NCBI GenBank assembly: GCA_964346245.1
Contig: CAYFUF010000010.1
Span: 1 to 44,736, forward strand
Length of the DNA stretch: 44,736 bases
DNA from: CAYFUF01 sp964346245
GTDB lineage: Bacteria > Bacillota > Clostridia > Tissierellales > Peptoniphilaceae
Reading direction: 5' to 3'
In this document: piece after piece, positions 23,607 through 32,847 of the stretch
How the letters are laid out: every line of letters begins with the position of its first letter
Numbering within the stretch: position 1 is the first letter of the stretch
Made by a program: the position numbers and the translations under genes
The notes under the pieces: model-generated
What the model was told of the DNA's origin: nothing
What the model saw: only the letters and a program-made list of their open reading frames with translations
The model's database searches: none

Positions 23607-26411
23607 CTATCCTTGTACCTTGCCATGGCAATGCTTATACTTCTTGCCGCTGCCACAAGGACAAGGATCATTTCTTCCCACTTTTTTCTTCTTGCGCTCA
23701 AAGGTTTTGTCTGTAGGCTCATCTCCTGCACCACCAGATTCCTTGGTTGCCTTAGCTACCTGAGTCCGCTTCATATTGGAAGCAGGAACGACATGGTAGA
23801 GGAGGCGGACCGTCTCTTCACGGATGGATTCATTGAGCTCATTGAACATCTCGTATCCTTCGTTACCGTAAGCGCGGACAGGGTCTTCATTACCATAAGC
23901 CCTGATGCTGATACCTTGGCGCAGTTGGTCCATAGCGTCGATGTGGTCCATCCACTTGCTATCGACAACGCGGAGGAGGACGATGCGCTCAAGTTCTCTC
24001 ATCTCCGTCTCTCCGATTTCCTCTTCCTTCTTTTCATAGAGGTCATCGGCAATACCAATCAATTTATCTTTGAACTCTTCCTGCTTCATGCCCTGCAAGG
24101 ACTCGATCGCAAGGATGCCCTTGGGAAGGTAAAGCTTGCTCAAATAATTGAAGAGGCCCTCAAGTTCCCACTCTTCAGGAGAGGTGCCCGGAGCACAGAA
24201 GGAATCGACAGCATCAGAGATGACGCTGTGAATCATGGAAACCATCGTGTCCTTCATGTCCTCGCCACGAAGAACTCTGTTTCTTTCTTCATAGATGGTA
24301 GACCGTTGAATATTCATGACATTATCGTATTCGAGGACCCGTTTACGCATAGCGAAGTTATTGGACTCTACCTTCTTTTGGGCTCTTTCAATACTATTTG
24401 TCAACAGTTTAGCTTCGATAGGCTCATCTTCTTCGAAGCGGCCACTAGAGACAATTGCCCTCATCCGCTCGCCACCGAAGAGACGCATCAAGCTATCATC
24501 TAAAGAGATGAAGAAACGCGATTCACCTGGGTCGCCCTGACGGCCGGCACGACCGCGCAGCTGGTTATCGATACGCCTAGATTCGTGTCTTTCCGTACCT
24601 AGAATATAGAGACCGCCAGCTTCAATAACTTGCTTCGCATTCTGGTCGGTTTCCTTCTTGAACTCTGCCTTTGTCTCCTGGAAAACTTTCCTTGCATCAA
24701 GGATCTCTTGACCGCTGATCATGATGGTCTCGTCTTCATTGGAGGGGAAGTGATCATCTGGCTTCACCGCTCGATAGCTGTCTGCCCATTCGATCATCTC
24801 ATCGCTGTAACCCTTCTTGCGCATGTCCTGCTTGGCCATAAATTCAGGGTTACCACCGAGTACAATATCCGTACCACGACCAGCCATGTTGGTAGCGATA
24901 GTCACCGCATTCAAACGGCCAGCTTGGGCGACAATCTCCGCCTCCTGTGCGTGGTGCTTAGCGTTTAGGACATTGTGCTTGATGCCTTCTTTTTTGAGAA
25001 GCTTAGAGATGAGCTCGGAAGCTTCAATATCGACGGTACCTACAAGGATCGGTTGTCCCTTATCGTGGACCTCTTTAATCTGCCTGATGATTGCCCTATG
25101 CTTAGCCGGCTCAGTAAGATAAACTTGGTCATTTTGGTCTAAACGCTGAATTGGCTTGTTGGTAGGGATCGCCACGACGTCCATCTTGTAGATCTCGGCA
25201 AACTCATCTTCCTCGGTCATGGCCGTACCGGTCATACCGGAGAGCTTTTCATACATGCGGAAGAAATTCTGGAAGGTAATGGTTGCGAGAGTCTTGGACT
25301 CCTTTTTAATCGCTACACCTTCCTTGGCTTCAATCGCTTGGTGGAGGCCGTCGGAATAACGTCTTCCCTCCATGATACGGCCAGTAAACTCATCGACAAT
25401 CTTGACTTCTCCATCATCGGAGACGATATAGTCGATGTCTCTTTTCATGTTGTTTCTTGCTTTTAAGGCCTGGTGGATATAGTGCATGAGCTCCATGTGC
25501 TCGGGATCGGAGATGTTTTCAACGTGGAAGTAGGCTTCCGCTTTGCTGTTACCTTGTTCCGTCAAGTTGGCTGCTTTTCTCTTCTCGTCGACCAGGTAGT
25601 CAACCGTCTCCTCCACATACTCTGCCGTCAAGGCTTCCAGCTTGTTCAGCTCCTCGCTAGGGTCAAGGATACGGCCTTCCAAGGTCTTGATGAATTGGTC
25701 AGCCCGTTGATACATTTCAGTGGACTCGTCCCCCTCACCAGAAATAATGAGCGGGGTCCTTGCCTCATCGATCAGGATGGAGTCCACCTCATCGACGACA
25801 GCATAGTGTAGGCCTCGTTGTACCAGGCGTTCCTGGTAGATGGCCATATTATCTCTCAAATAATCAAAACCCAATTGGTTGTTGGTTGCGTAAGTAATAT
25901 CAGCTTGGTAGGCCTCTTGCCTCTCTTCGTTGGTCAAGCCTTGGGTTACAACGCCTACGGTTAAACCGAGGAATTCGTAAACCTTGCCCATCCACTCCGA
26001 GTCACGGGTAGCCAAGTAGTCGTTGACGGTGACAACATGGACGCCCTTGCCCGCTAAGGCATTTAAATAAACCGGCATGGTAGCCACCAAAGTCTTACCT
26101 TCACCAGTCTTCATCTCGGCAATTCGGCCTTGGTGTAAAACGACACCGCCGATGACTTGTACTCGGTAGGGTTTCATGCCCAGAACGCGCCACGCACCTT
26201 CTCGCACGACGGCAAAAGCCTCAGGCAAAAGGTCATCCAGGCTCTCCCCTTCCGCCACTCTCTTTTTAAAGGATGCGGTCTTTTCTCTAAGCTCGTCATC
26301 CGTTAATTTGGCCATGTCCTCTTCGAGACCCATAACCTGATCCACGATCGGATCATTTTTCTTGACTTCCTTTTCACTGAATGACTTCTTAAAGATACTT
26401 AATAATCCCAT
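23607..26411 (-). CDS. secA: preprotein translocase ATPase SecA
   Basis: SecA powers export of unfolded proteins through SecYEG at the membrane. The 934-residue protein has Walker A in MKTGEGKTLVA (GEGKT at 103-107), the DEAD-like Walker B in VVDEVDSILIDEARTPL, the motor motif NMAGRGTDIVLGG and RGRAGRQGDPG (ATPase domain 2). The preprotein cross-linking and helical scaffold domains follow. It ends with the zinc-binding SEC-C motif GRNDPCPCGSGKKYKHCHG, which binds SecB or ribosomes. The length is slightly above B. subtilis SecA. GGGAGG precedes the start. It sits between hpf and prfB; a hairpin after hpf and a 214-base gap suggest partly separate expression. Confidence 0.98.
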   Translation of the reverse strand: MGLLSIFKKSFSEKEVKKNDPIVDQVMGLEEDMAKLTDDELREKTASFKKRVAEGESLDDLLPEAFAVVREGAWRVLGMKPYRVQVIGGVVLHQGRIAEMKTGEGKTLVATMPVYLNALAGKGVHVVTVNDYLATRDSEWMGKVYEFLGLTVGVVTQGLTNEERQEAYQADITYATNNQLGFDYLRDNMAIYQERLVQRGLHYAVVDEVDSILIDEARTPLIISGEGDESTEMYQRADQFIKTLEGRILDPSEELNKLEALTAEYVEETVDYLVDEKRKAANLTEQGNSKAEAYFHVENISDPEHMELMHYIHQALKARNNMKRDIDYIVSDDGEVKIVDEFTGRIMEGRRYSDGLHQAIEAKEGVAIKKESKTLATITFQNFFRMYEKLSGMTGTAMTEEDEFAEIYKMDVVAIPTNKPIQRLDQNDQVYLTEPAKHRAIIRQIKEVHDKGQPILVGTVDIEASELISKLLKKEGIKHNVLNAKHHAQEAEIVAQAGRLNAVTIATNMAGRGTDIVLGGNPEFMAKQDMRKKGYSDEMIEWADSYRAVKPDDHFPSNEDETIMISGQEILDARKVFQETKAEFKKETDQNAKQVIEAGGLYILGTERHESRRIDNQLRGRAGRQGDPGESRFFISLDDSLMRLFGGERMRAIVSSGRFEEDEPIEAKLLTNSIERAQKKVESNNFAMRKRVLEYDNVMNIQRSTIYEERNRVLRGEDMKDTMVSMIHSVISDAVDSFCAPGTSPEEWELEGLFNYLSKLYLPKGILAIESLQGMKQEEFKDKLIGIADDLYEKKEEEIGETEMRELERIVLLRVVDSKWMDHIDAMDQLRQGISIRAYGNEDPVRAYGNEGYEMFNELNESIREETVRLLYHVVPASNMKRTQVAKATKESGGAGDEPTDKTFERKKKKVGRNDPCPCGSGKKYKHCHGKVQG

Positions 26412-26573
26412 ACTTCCTCCCTTTATCTCGCAAGGCCCCTAGGCCTATCTGTCCATAATAATGCTTATTCATTCTACCATCTTTTTTCCCATCTTCATAG
26501 CTAGGGGCTTGGGCGCATCCTTCGTTGCATCGCCTGCTTCGCTAAAGCCAAAAAAGGGGACTGCATAGATAAA

Positions 26574-26603
26574 AGGGCCGCAACTAAAAGCAGTTGCAGC
26601 CCT
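26574..26603 (-). terminator. terminator after hpf
   Basis: AGGGC and GCAACT pair with AGTTGC and GCCCT, with one C-A mismatch, around a six-base loop. The minus strand continues TTTTATCTATG. It lies about 22 bases after the hpf stop. Between it and the secA start (26412-26573) I see no clear promoter, only a weak TAGAAT-like -10. Confidence 0.8.
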
Positions 26604-26625
26604 CGATGAACTTCACTTAACTGTA

Positions 26626-27168
26626 TTACTCAGGAATTAGTAAACCGTAGTTTCCTGCTTTTCTCTTGTAGACGGCGTTAATCTCGTGAGTGTCTGGATC
26701 GCGGAAGAGGTAGAAGTCGTGGTCAATGAGTTCCATTTGAAGGCAAGCCTCCTCGGCGCTCATGGGGTTGACTTCAAGATATTTCGTTCTCGCAATATCT
26801 GGCTCGTCACTCTCAGGTTCATCTTCCATTGCTTCCAGTTGCTCGTAGCGAATAGATGAGTTTTCCTGTCTGCGATTCAGCATCTTCGTCTTATTCTTGT
26901 GGATCTGTGAGATTAAAGAATCGATGCACATGTCCACGCTTTCAAGCAGGTCTTTGGATGTCTGATCCGCACGGAATACCGTAGAGTTGTTTATTGGACG
27001 AATGGTAATTTCTGCACGCTTGTCATCGCTGCCCTCAGTCGATAAGGTAACCGTGGTCTCCACGGTGTCTCCTTTAAAGTACTTGTTCAGCCTCGTAATC
27101 TTTTCTTCCACCAAGCTTCTGAAGTGGTCGCGCAGAGTTATGTTTTTTGCTACAAATTGTACATTCAT
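26626..27168 (-). CDS. hpf: long-form ribosome hibernation promoting factor
   Basis: Long HPF binds the 30S subunit and dimerises 70S ribosomes into inactive 100S particles in stationary phase or stress. The 180-residue protein has the N-terminal S30AE fold (VQFVAKNITLRDHF and VEEKITRLNKYF) and, after a linker rich in acidic residues (EDEPESDEPDIA), the C-terminal dimerisation domain (NPMSAEEACLQMELIDHDFYLF and KAGNYGLLIPE). Start ATG 27168 is chosen because AAGGAGG lies just upstream and family similarity begins at once; the frame is open to 27207. It precedes secA, as in many Bacillota. Confidence 0.96.
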   Translation of the reverse strand: MNVQFVAKNITLRDHFRSLVEEKITRLNKYFKGDTVETTVTLSTEGSDDKRAEITIRPINNSTVFRADQTSKDLLESVDMCIDSLISQIHKNKTKMLNRRQENSSIRYEQLEAMEDEPESDEPDIARTKYLEVNPMSAEEACLQMELIDHDFYLFRDPDTHEINAVYKRKAGNYGLLIPE

Positions 27169-27196
27169 CGTAAACCTCCTTGTTCTTCTTTTTATA

Positions 27197-27225
27197 AATT
27201 TACCCATTATTTGCTTTCTTTACAA
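27197..27225 (-). promoter_or_regulatory. probable hpf promoter
   Basis: TTGTAA (27220-27225) and TAAATT (27197-27202) on the minus strand are separated by exactly 17 bases and lie about 30 bases before the hpf start. Both boxes are two mismatches or fewer from consensus. Confidence 0.55.
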
Positions 27226-27347
27226 GTATTTTTTGTCTTGGAGCTGGTCATAAATTTCAATGAATAATTTTATGAGCAAAAGCCGAGTTCATGGGCTTTG
27301 AATAAATATGATTATGCAGGAGTGGGGACAATTTCGTGCCGCCTCAT

Positions 27348-27449
27348 TTATCCCCACTTTGCCATTATTGTGGATAATGTGGATAAAGTTCTGTATAACC
27401 ATCTTGGTCGCTTTTCTTATCCCCAACTTATCCACATTTCGGTGGATAA
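27348..27449. other. DnaA-box cluster (candidate replication origin or DnaA-binding regulatory site)
   Basis: Six matches to the DnaA box TTATCCACA fall within 102 bases. Perfect boxes are at 27369-27377 and 27378-27386 (minus orientation, directly abutting) and 27428-27436 (plus). One-mismatch boxes are at 27348-27356 and 27417-27425 (TTATCCCCA, plus) and 27441-27449 (GGTGGATAA, minus). The flank 27450-27720 is AT-rich and includes a palindrome AGAAATATTTCT (27654-27665) and a weak box at 27606. No gene is supported in 27226-27725. A perfect 9-mer is expected less than once in the whole window by chance, so the clustering is real. Confidence 0.85.
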
Positions 27450-27725
27450 GTTGATATTTAACCTAGATTTGACAAAACGACAACTTTGCCCTAGTCCCCT
27501 TCTTCCTCCTGAATAAAGTCGGTGGACTTGTAAATTTATTAAAAGTCTTGTGCCTCCAGTTTATTCTCGTCAATATGTAGGGTGTGAACAATCGTTCTGT
27601 TCAACTTATCCTGAAAGTTTATAAATCTTATGCATGCAAAGATTGAACAAAAAAGAAATATTTCTGCAATATTTACTAACTGTTAAGGATCAGCTCTCTT
27701 TCAACTATTGGCGAATTAGGGGATG

Positions 27726-27760
27726 AAAAAAGCCCCTGCCAAGAACTTTGGAGAGGCTTT
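27726..27760 (-). terminator. terminator of the suf operon
   Basis: On the minus strand AAAGCCTCTCC pairs with a GGCAGGGGCTTT arm and is followed by TTTTTTCATCC. It lies 18 bases after the sufU stop. Confidence 0.8.
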
Positions 27761-27777
27761 GATAAGAAATATAGATG

Positions 27778-28215
27778 TTAGAGTCCCTTTTCTTTGATGA
27801 TTTCATCCAGCGTGTGCCAAGATAATACCGCACATTTGACTCGTTGGGGCATGACGGAAATGCTCTGGAGAGCAACCGCGTCGCCCAAGCTATCCTCCAG
27901 CTCTTCCAAGTCGGTTTTTTCACCCTTGATCATCGCTAAGAAGTCGCCAACTTGCTGTTTGGCGTCTTGGATGTTTTCCCCTTCCATGAGCTCACACATG
28001 AGGGACGTAGAGGCTTGACTTATTGCACAGCCGTGTCCGGTGAAGGAAATCTCTTCAATGATATCCCCATCCATCTTGACGGACAGCTGGATATCATCGC
28101 CGCAGCTTGGGTTGTGTCCCCGCTCAGTGAAATCTGGATCCTCCATCTCATACTTATAATCGGAAGACCGGGAATGCTGCATGATGATTTGGGAGTAAAT
28201 TTGCTTTAAATCCAT
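27778..28215 (-). CDS. sufU: SufU zinc-dependent sulfurtransferase / Fe-S assembly protein
   Basis: SufU takes persulphide sulphur from SufS and passes it to the SufBCD scaffold. The 145-residue protein has the expected zinc ligands: Cys38 and Asp40 in NPSCGDD, Cys63 in GHGCAISQAS and Cys128 in RVKCAVLSW. The insertion between the second and third cysteine (about residues 80-105) is the feature that separates SufU from IscU. The start shares one base with the sufS stop at 28215, so the pair is translationally coupled. It is the last gene of the operon and is followed by a terminator. Confidence 0.95.
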   Translation of the reverse strand: MDLKQIYSQIIMQHSRSSDYKYEMEDPDFTERGHNPSCGDDIQLSVKMDGDIIEEISFTGHGCAISQASTSLMCELMEGENIQDAKQQVGDFLAMIKGEKTDLEELEDSLGDAVALQSISVMPQRVKCAVLSWHTLDEIIKEKGL

Positions 28216-29492
28216 TAGTTACCTCCTAAACCCATGGTTTCGTTGACTTCATCAATGGCGGCAAGGAAGGCGTCGCATTCCTCCTTGGTGTTGTAGAAAG
28301 CGAAGGAGACCCGGCAGCTGGATCCTTGATCCAAAGCTTTGTGGAGCTGCTGGGTGCAATGGTGACCGCTGCGAATAGCGATACCGTTAAAGTCCATGAT
28401 GGTAGATACGTCATGTGGGTGGACATCTTTAATATTGAAAGCGACAGCTGCCCCCCTCGGCCCTTTTTCGGGATGATAAAGCTCGATATCTTTACGCTCT
28501 CTCAGCTTGATTGCACAGTATTCCCCTAAGGCCTTTTCATAGCGTTCAATAATGTCCAGGCCGATGTTTTCCATATAATCGATAGCGGCATGGAGGCCGA
28601 CGACACCGCCCACATTTTGGGTACCCGCTTCGAATTTGTAAGGAAGCTCGGCAAAGGTAGCATAGTCATCGTAGACGTATTCAATCATTTCTCCACCGTA
28701 GAGGAAGGGTCTCATCTTCTCCAGTATTTCCCGCTTACCATAAAGGACGCCGATACCGAAAGGTGCCAGCATCTTGTGACCAGAGAAAGCAAAGAAGTCG
28801 CAGTTCATATCCTGGACATCTACTCTTTCATGTGGGGTAAGTTGAGCGCCATCCACGACGGTTAAGGCGCCATACTCTTTGGCTTTCCTTATCATTTCCT
28901 TAGCGTCAGGCACGGTAGAAAGCACGTTGGACGCACCCGTGAAGGACAGGACCTTGGTCCTTTCATTTAGCTTGTTTTCAAAGTCTTCCATATCCAAGCC
29001 GAAGTCATCGTTGAGTTCGATATAACGAAGCTTGGCACCAGTCTGCTGGCAAACAAATTGCCAGTTGACCGAATTGGAGTGGTGCTCCATGCGGCTGATG
29101 AGCACTTCGTCTCCCTCCTTGAGGTTTTCGAAGCCCCAAGCGGAAGAGACCAGATTTAAGCTCTCGGTGGCGTTTCTGGTAAAGAGTATCTCGATACTTT
29201 CTTTGGCATTGATGAGTTGTCTGACCTTCTCCCGGCCCAGCTCGTTAGCTTGGGTGGCTAACAGGCTCAGGCGGTGGTTGCCCCGCAAAGGATTGGCATT
29301 CTCCTCACGGTAGAACTGGGCAACTCGGTCGATGACCTGATTAGGCCTTTGCGTCGTGGCCGCATTATCCAAATAGATGATGGGCTGCCCCTCCAATTGC
29401 AGGTAGGCAAAGTCAGCTCGGACCGCATCGATATCGAAACCAGGCTCTTTAAGGATCTGTTCAATTTCTTCTAAGGAAAGCTTATTTTTCAC
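28215..29492 (-). CDS. sufS: SufS group II cysteine desulfurase
   Basis: This PLP enzyme removes sulphur from cysteine to give alanine and an enzyme persulphide for Fe-S cluster building. Key parts are YLDNAATTQRP near the N-terminus, the PLP-site lysine in FSGHKMLAPFG, and the active-site cysteine in RSGHHCTQQLHKAL, whose RSGHHC form marks group II SufS. From GTG 29492 the protein is 425 residues. I favour this GTG because GAAAGGA lies upstream and about 30 residues before the first family match is normal; an ATG at 29612 in the same frame would run 130 bases into sufD. The GTG still overlaps sufD by 11 bases. Confidence 0.93.
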   Translation of the reverse strand: MKNKLSLEEIEQILKEPGFDIDAVRADFAYLQLEGQPIIYLDNAATTQRPNQVIDRVAQFYREENANPLRGNHRLSLLATQANELGREKVRQLINAKESIEILFTRNATESLNLVSSAWGFENLKEGDEVLISRMEHHSNSVNWQFVCQQTGAKLRYIELNDDFGLDMEDFENKLNERTKVLSFTGASNVLSTVPDAKEMIRKAKEYGALTVVDGAQLTPHERVDVQDMNCDFFAFSGHKMLAPFGIGVLYGKREILEKMRPFLYGGEMIEYVYDDYATFAELPYKFEAGTQNVGGVVGLHAAIDYMENIGLDIIERYEKALGEYCAIKLRERKDIELYHPEKGPRGAAVAFNIKDVHPHDVSTIMDFNGIAIRSGHHCTQQLHKALDQGSSCRVSFAFYNTKEECDAFLAAIDEVNETMGLGGN

Positions 29493-30567
29493 GATGAAGA
29501 ATCCTTTCGTGTATCTCTTTTTTGAGTTCCTTTCGTAAGACTTCATCCTGCACCCGGTCCAAGGTTGGGGACATTCTTGCTTCCACGACCAAACTCTCGG
29601 CTTGCTTTTCATCTAAGCCTCTGGACATGATGTAGAAGAGTATGTCGGAATCTAGGCGGCCAGCTGATGCAGCATGGTTACCTTCCACGTCACTTTCACC
29701 CGATAGGAGCAGAGGAACAGCAATGGATTTCGCTTCATCGCTCATGAGGATAGCAAACTCCTCCTCGTTACCCTTGGAACCGACCGACCCCTTGAGGAAG
29801 TCGATGGTGCCACGGAAGCTCTTCTTTGCCTGGTCTAACAAGACACCGTTGACCTGGATATCTGAATTGCTATAAGGAGCGATGTGCTTGATGTTATAGA
29901 AGAGGTCAATCTCCTCTTCCTTGGAGGCGATATATGCGCAATAGGCTGTGGTCATCGACTCGTAGCCCGATAGGTCACAGGCATAGTTTAGGTTGGTTCT
30001 CTCGCTACCTAGCTCGACTTGAACGAGGTGGAGGATGCCTCCGTCCCTTACATTTGCAATGATAGACTGGTTATTCTTGGATTTCGCATTGAGGCGGTTG
30101 ACTACAACCAAGCGGATGATTGCATCTTCGGCTACATCCACATAGATGACCCCATTGCGGTTCGCCTCCGTATCGTCCTCGCTGTTGGCTTGGATGATGA
30201 GGGAGCCGCAGTGACCTGGTTCGGTGGTAACGTAGTGGCGGTCAACCAACTGCTTCATCTTTTCACTTAGTGGAAGGTCAACCCTCTTGTGGTCGCCATG
30301 GTGGACGCTGATGGTTTGCTCAAAGTTAGCAAAGTCTCTGTTTTCTTGGAGGATTTCCTGAGAAATACCGTGCCCAGACTCGGTGACCTTCTGGTCAAAA
30401 TCGGAAACTAGTGGTGCCTCAGGGTTTGCTCCTTGATAAGAAACTTTCTCTTTCACGTCTAGCTCAACGGGAACATCATTGACCTGCAACCAGCGGTTGG
30501 TAAGGACGGGTAGGACGCTGCCACGCTTAGTCTCTTTATGTTGAATTACTTTCTCTTGTGTTGTCAT
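29482..30567 (-). CDS. sufD: SufD scaffold subunit
   Basis: SufD pairs with SufB in the SufBC2D complex that assembles iron-sulphur clusters. This 361-residue protein carries the C-terminal beta-helix family core: ESDVEGNHAASAGRLDSDILFYIMSRGL, a stretch here split by me as ESDVEGNHAAS and SDILFYIMSRGL, contains the histidine that stands where SufB has its cysteine, as is usual for SufD. Its N-terminus is shorter than in E. coli SufD (423 residues). Its start shares one base with the sufB stop (TAATG), and its end overlaps sufS. Confidence 0.92.
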   Translation of the reverse strand: MTTQEKVIQHKETKRGSVLPVLTNRWLQVNDVPVELDVKEKVSYQGANPEAPLVSDFDQKVTESGHGISQEILQENRDFANFEQTISVHHGDHKRVDLPLSEKMKQLVDRHYVTTEPGHCGSLIIQANSEDDTEANRNGVIYVDVAEDAIIRLVVVNRLNAKSKNNQSIIANVRDGGILHLVQVELGSERTNLNYACDLSGYESMTTAYCAYIASKEEEIDLFYNIKHIAPYSNSDIQVNGVLLDQAKKSFRGTIDFLKGSVGSKGNEEEFAILMSDEAKSIAVPLLLSGESDVEGNHAASAGRLDSDILFYIMSRGLDEKQAESLVVEARMSPTLDRVQDEVLRKELKKEIHERILHREK

Positions 30568-32069
30568 TAGCCGATTGCCCCTTTCAATTCGAGACTAATC
30601 AGGTTGTTCATCTCTACAGCATATTCCATGGGCAACTCTTTGGCGATTGGCTCCGCAAAACCGCGGACAATCATTGCCTTAGCTTCATCTTCTGGAATAC
30701 CGCGACTCATCAAGTAGAAGATCGCGTTTTCGTCAATGCGGCCGATCTTAGCCTCGTGGCCCAAATCTACATTATCATTCTTGATGCGGATAGTCGGGAT
30801 GGTGTCTGCCCTGCTCTCGTTGTCCAACATGAGGGACTCGCAGGAAACCGTCGACTTGGAGCCTTCTGCCGTAGGACCGATATCAACCGTGCCTCGGTAG
30901 ATCGCAACCCCACCGCTCTTGGAGATGGATTTCGTGTTGATGGAAGAGGATGTGTTAGGCGCATAGTGCATAACCTGAGCACCGGTATCCAAGTATTGGC
31001 CCTCACCAGCAAAGGTAATGCCAGTGAACTCGCTCTGGGCACCCTCGCCAACCAGGAGACTGGTGGGATAGAGCATGGAAACAGCCGATCCGAAGGAGCC
31101 GGAAATCCACTCGATCTTTCCTCCCTTTTCAACGCGGGCCCTCTTGGTGTTTAAGTTATACATATTCCTTGACCAGTTTTCAATGGTGGAATAGCGGAGT
31201 TTAGCGCCCTCCTTAACCACAAGCTCGACTGCCCCGGCATGGAGGTTGATCGTGTTATATTTTGGTGCTGAACAACCTTCGATGAAGTGGACGGAAGCCC
31301 CCTTCTCCACGATGATTAAGGTGTGCTCAAACTGTCCTGCTCCTGGTGCATTCAAGCGGAAGTAGGATTGGAGTGGAATGTCGACCTCCACGCCTTCTGG
31401 AACATAAACGAAGGAACCGCCTGACCAGACCGCATAGTGAAGGGCAGCGTAACGATGCAGGTTAGGGTTGATAACCGTACCAAAGTGCTCTTGAATCATC
31501 TCTGGATAGTCGCGGACAGCGGACTCGAAGTCCGTGTAGATTACGCCTTGCTCAAGGAGGTAGTCCTTCATATTGTGGTAGACGACCTCGGAGTCGTATT
31601 GGGCGCCAACGCCAGCTAGCTGTTCTAGCTCAGCTTCGGGGATGCCCAACTTGTCGAAGGTGTCCCGAATCTCGTCGGGTACGTTGGTCCAATCGCTCTC
31701 CATCTGCGCCTTAGGGCGGATATACATGGAGATTTGCTCCATATCCACCGGTGTCAGATCAGGACCCCATGGTGGATTGGGGCTCTTGTTGAAGATTTCC
31801 AGGGCGGCCAATCTCTTCTGCAACATCCATTCTGGTTCATCTTCCTTATTATCATGGATTTCATGGATAACTTTCTCGGTCAGACCCTTGTCGGTCATGT
31901 AGGTGTATTCGAAGGTGTTTTTGATATCATAAACGCCTCGGTCCATATCGTCGACCTGGGTTCGTTCAATGTCTAGCGGGGCAAGATTCTTCCTGCGCTC
32001 TTCCCTCTGCCTTGCTCTCTCCTCGTGCCTTCTTCTAGCAACCAGGTTAGCGTCCATAATTTCAGGCAT
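30567..32069 (-). CDS. sufB: SufB scaffold subunit
   Basis: SufB receives sulphur and carries the nascent cluster in SufBC2D. The protein is 500 residues. The conserved Cys in TVSCESLMLDNES and the C-terminal helix region MSRGIPEDEAKAMIVRGF identify SufB. Residues 1-45 form an unusual N-terminal extension rich in Arg and Glu (ARRRHEERARQREERRKNL) before the normal family start at about GVYDIKN; B. subtilis SufB (465) lacks it. ATG 32069 is preferred to a TTG at 32072 because AGGAGG lies six bases upstream. It overlaps sufC by eight bases. The gene order C-B-D-S-U differs from the C-D-S-U-B order of Bacilli. Confidence 0.95.
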   Translation of the reverse strand: MPEIMDANLVARRRHEERARQREERRKNLAPLDIERTQVDDMDRGVYDIKNTFEYTYMTDKGLTEKVIHEIHDNKEDEPEWMLQKRLAALEIFNKSPNPPWGPDLTPVDMEQISMYIRPKAQMESDWTNVPDEIRDTFDKLGIPEAELEQLAGVGAQYDSEVVYHNMKDYLLEQGVIYTDFESAVRDYPEMIQEHFGTVINPNLHRYAALHYAVWSGGSFVYVPEGVEVDIPLQSYFRLNAPGAGQFEHTLIIVEKGASVHFIEGCSAPKYNTINLHAGAVELVVKEGAKLRYSTIENWSRNMYNLNTKRARVEKGGKIEWISGSFGSAVSMLYPTSLLVGEGAQSEFTGITFAGEGQYLDTGAQVMHYAPNTSSSINTKSISKSGGVAIYRGTVDIGPTAEGSKSTVSCESLMLDNESRADTIPTIRIKNDNVDLGHEAKIGRIDENAIFYLMSRGIPEDEAKAMIVRGFAEPIAKELPMEYAVEMNNLISLELKGAIG

Positions 32070-32847
32070 CAACTGCCTCCTCGCTTAGGTTATTAGCGCG
32101 TTCTTCCATCTCTTGTCTTACCCAAGCGTAACCATCCTGCTGAACACGGTCAACAAGCTCTGGACCACCCTCTTTAACAATGCGGCCATCGATGATGATA
32201 TGGACAAAATTAGGCTTAATCTTGTCTAAGATGGCGCTATGGTGGGTGATGATCAAGCAAGCCTTATCTTCATTCAGGAAGTCGGAGACACCTTCTGAAA
32301 CGACGCGGACAGCGTCAACATCCAAACCAGAGTCGGTCTCATCCAAGAGGATAAGGTCTGGGTCTAGGACTTGCATCTGCAAGATCTCGTTCTTCTTCTT
32401 TTCTCCACCGGAGAAGCCTACGTTCAAGTAGCGTTCACCTACGTTGGACTTCATCTCCAGGTTTTCCATCTTCTTAGCCAAGTCCTTCTTAAACTTGAGG
32501 ACAGGCACATTCTTCTTGGTTGCCTCAGACTTCGCGGTCCGCAAAAAGTCCTCAACCGTCACACCAGGAATCTCCTGAGGAGACTGGAAGCTAAGGAAAA
32601 TTCCTTTTCTTGCACGTTCATCCGTAGAGTCGTCTAGGATGCTGACCTCTTTAAAGCGGATATCGCCTTTATCAATTTGATACTTGGGGTGGGCCATGAT
32701 TGCGTTAAGCAACGTGGACTTACCTGCTCCGTTAGGTCCCATTACTACGTGGACCTCTCCAGGCTGAATTGTCAGATCGATTCCCTTGAGGATCTCTTTC
32801 TCCTCTACGCTGACAACTAAATCGTTAATCTCTAATAATGCAGTCAT
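32062..32847 (-). CDS. sufC: SufC ATPase
   Basis: SufC is the soluble ABC-type ATPase that drives shape changes in the SufBCD scaffold. The 261-residue protein has Walker A GPNGAGKST, the Q-loop in FLSFQSPQEIPGV, signature FSGGEKKKNEI and Walker B with D-loop DLILLDETDSGLDVDAV, all typical of SufC rather than transporters. No membrane partner is encoded nearby. GAGGAG precedes the start. It is the first gene of the operon, read from the promoter region at 32946-32986. Confidence 0.96.
   Translation of the reverse strand: MTALLEINDLVVSVEEKEILKGIDLTIQPGEVHVVMGPNGAGKSTLLNAIMAHPKYQIDKGDIRFKEVSILDDSTDERARKGIFLSFQSPQEIPGVTVEDFLRTAKSEATKKNVPVLKFKKDLAKKMENLEMKSNVGERYLNVGFSGGEKKKNEILQMQVLDPDLILLDETDSGLDVDAVRVVSEGVSDFLNEDKACLIITHHSAILDKIKPNFVHIIIDGRIVKEGGPELVDRVQQDGYAWVRQEMEERANNLSEEAVDA

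Noticed and set aside
23613..24503. 296-codon open frame on plus opposite secA
   Set aside because: It is antisense to the conserved C-terminal half of SecA, including the zinc motif, and its translation shows no family feature.
27298..27516. 72-codon open frame on plus across the DnaA-box cluster
   Set aside because: It consists of the DnaA boxes themselves read as codons, has no ribosome binding site, and its composition is unlike the neighbouring proteins.
30558..31154. 198-codon open frame on plus opposite sufB
   Set aside because: It is antisense to the SufB core and lacks any recognisable motif; sufB has clear family signatures.
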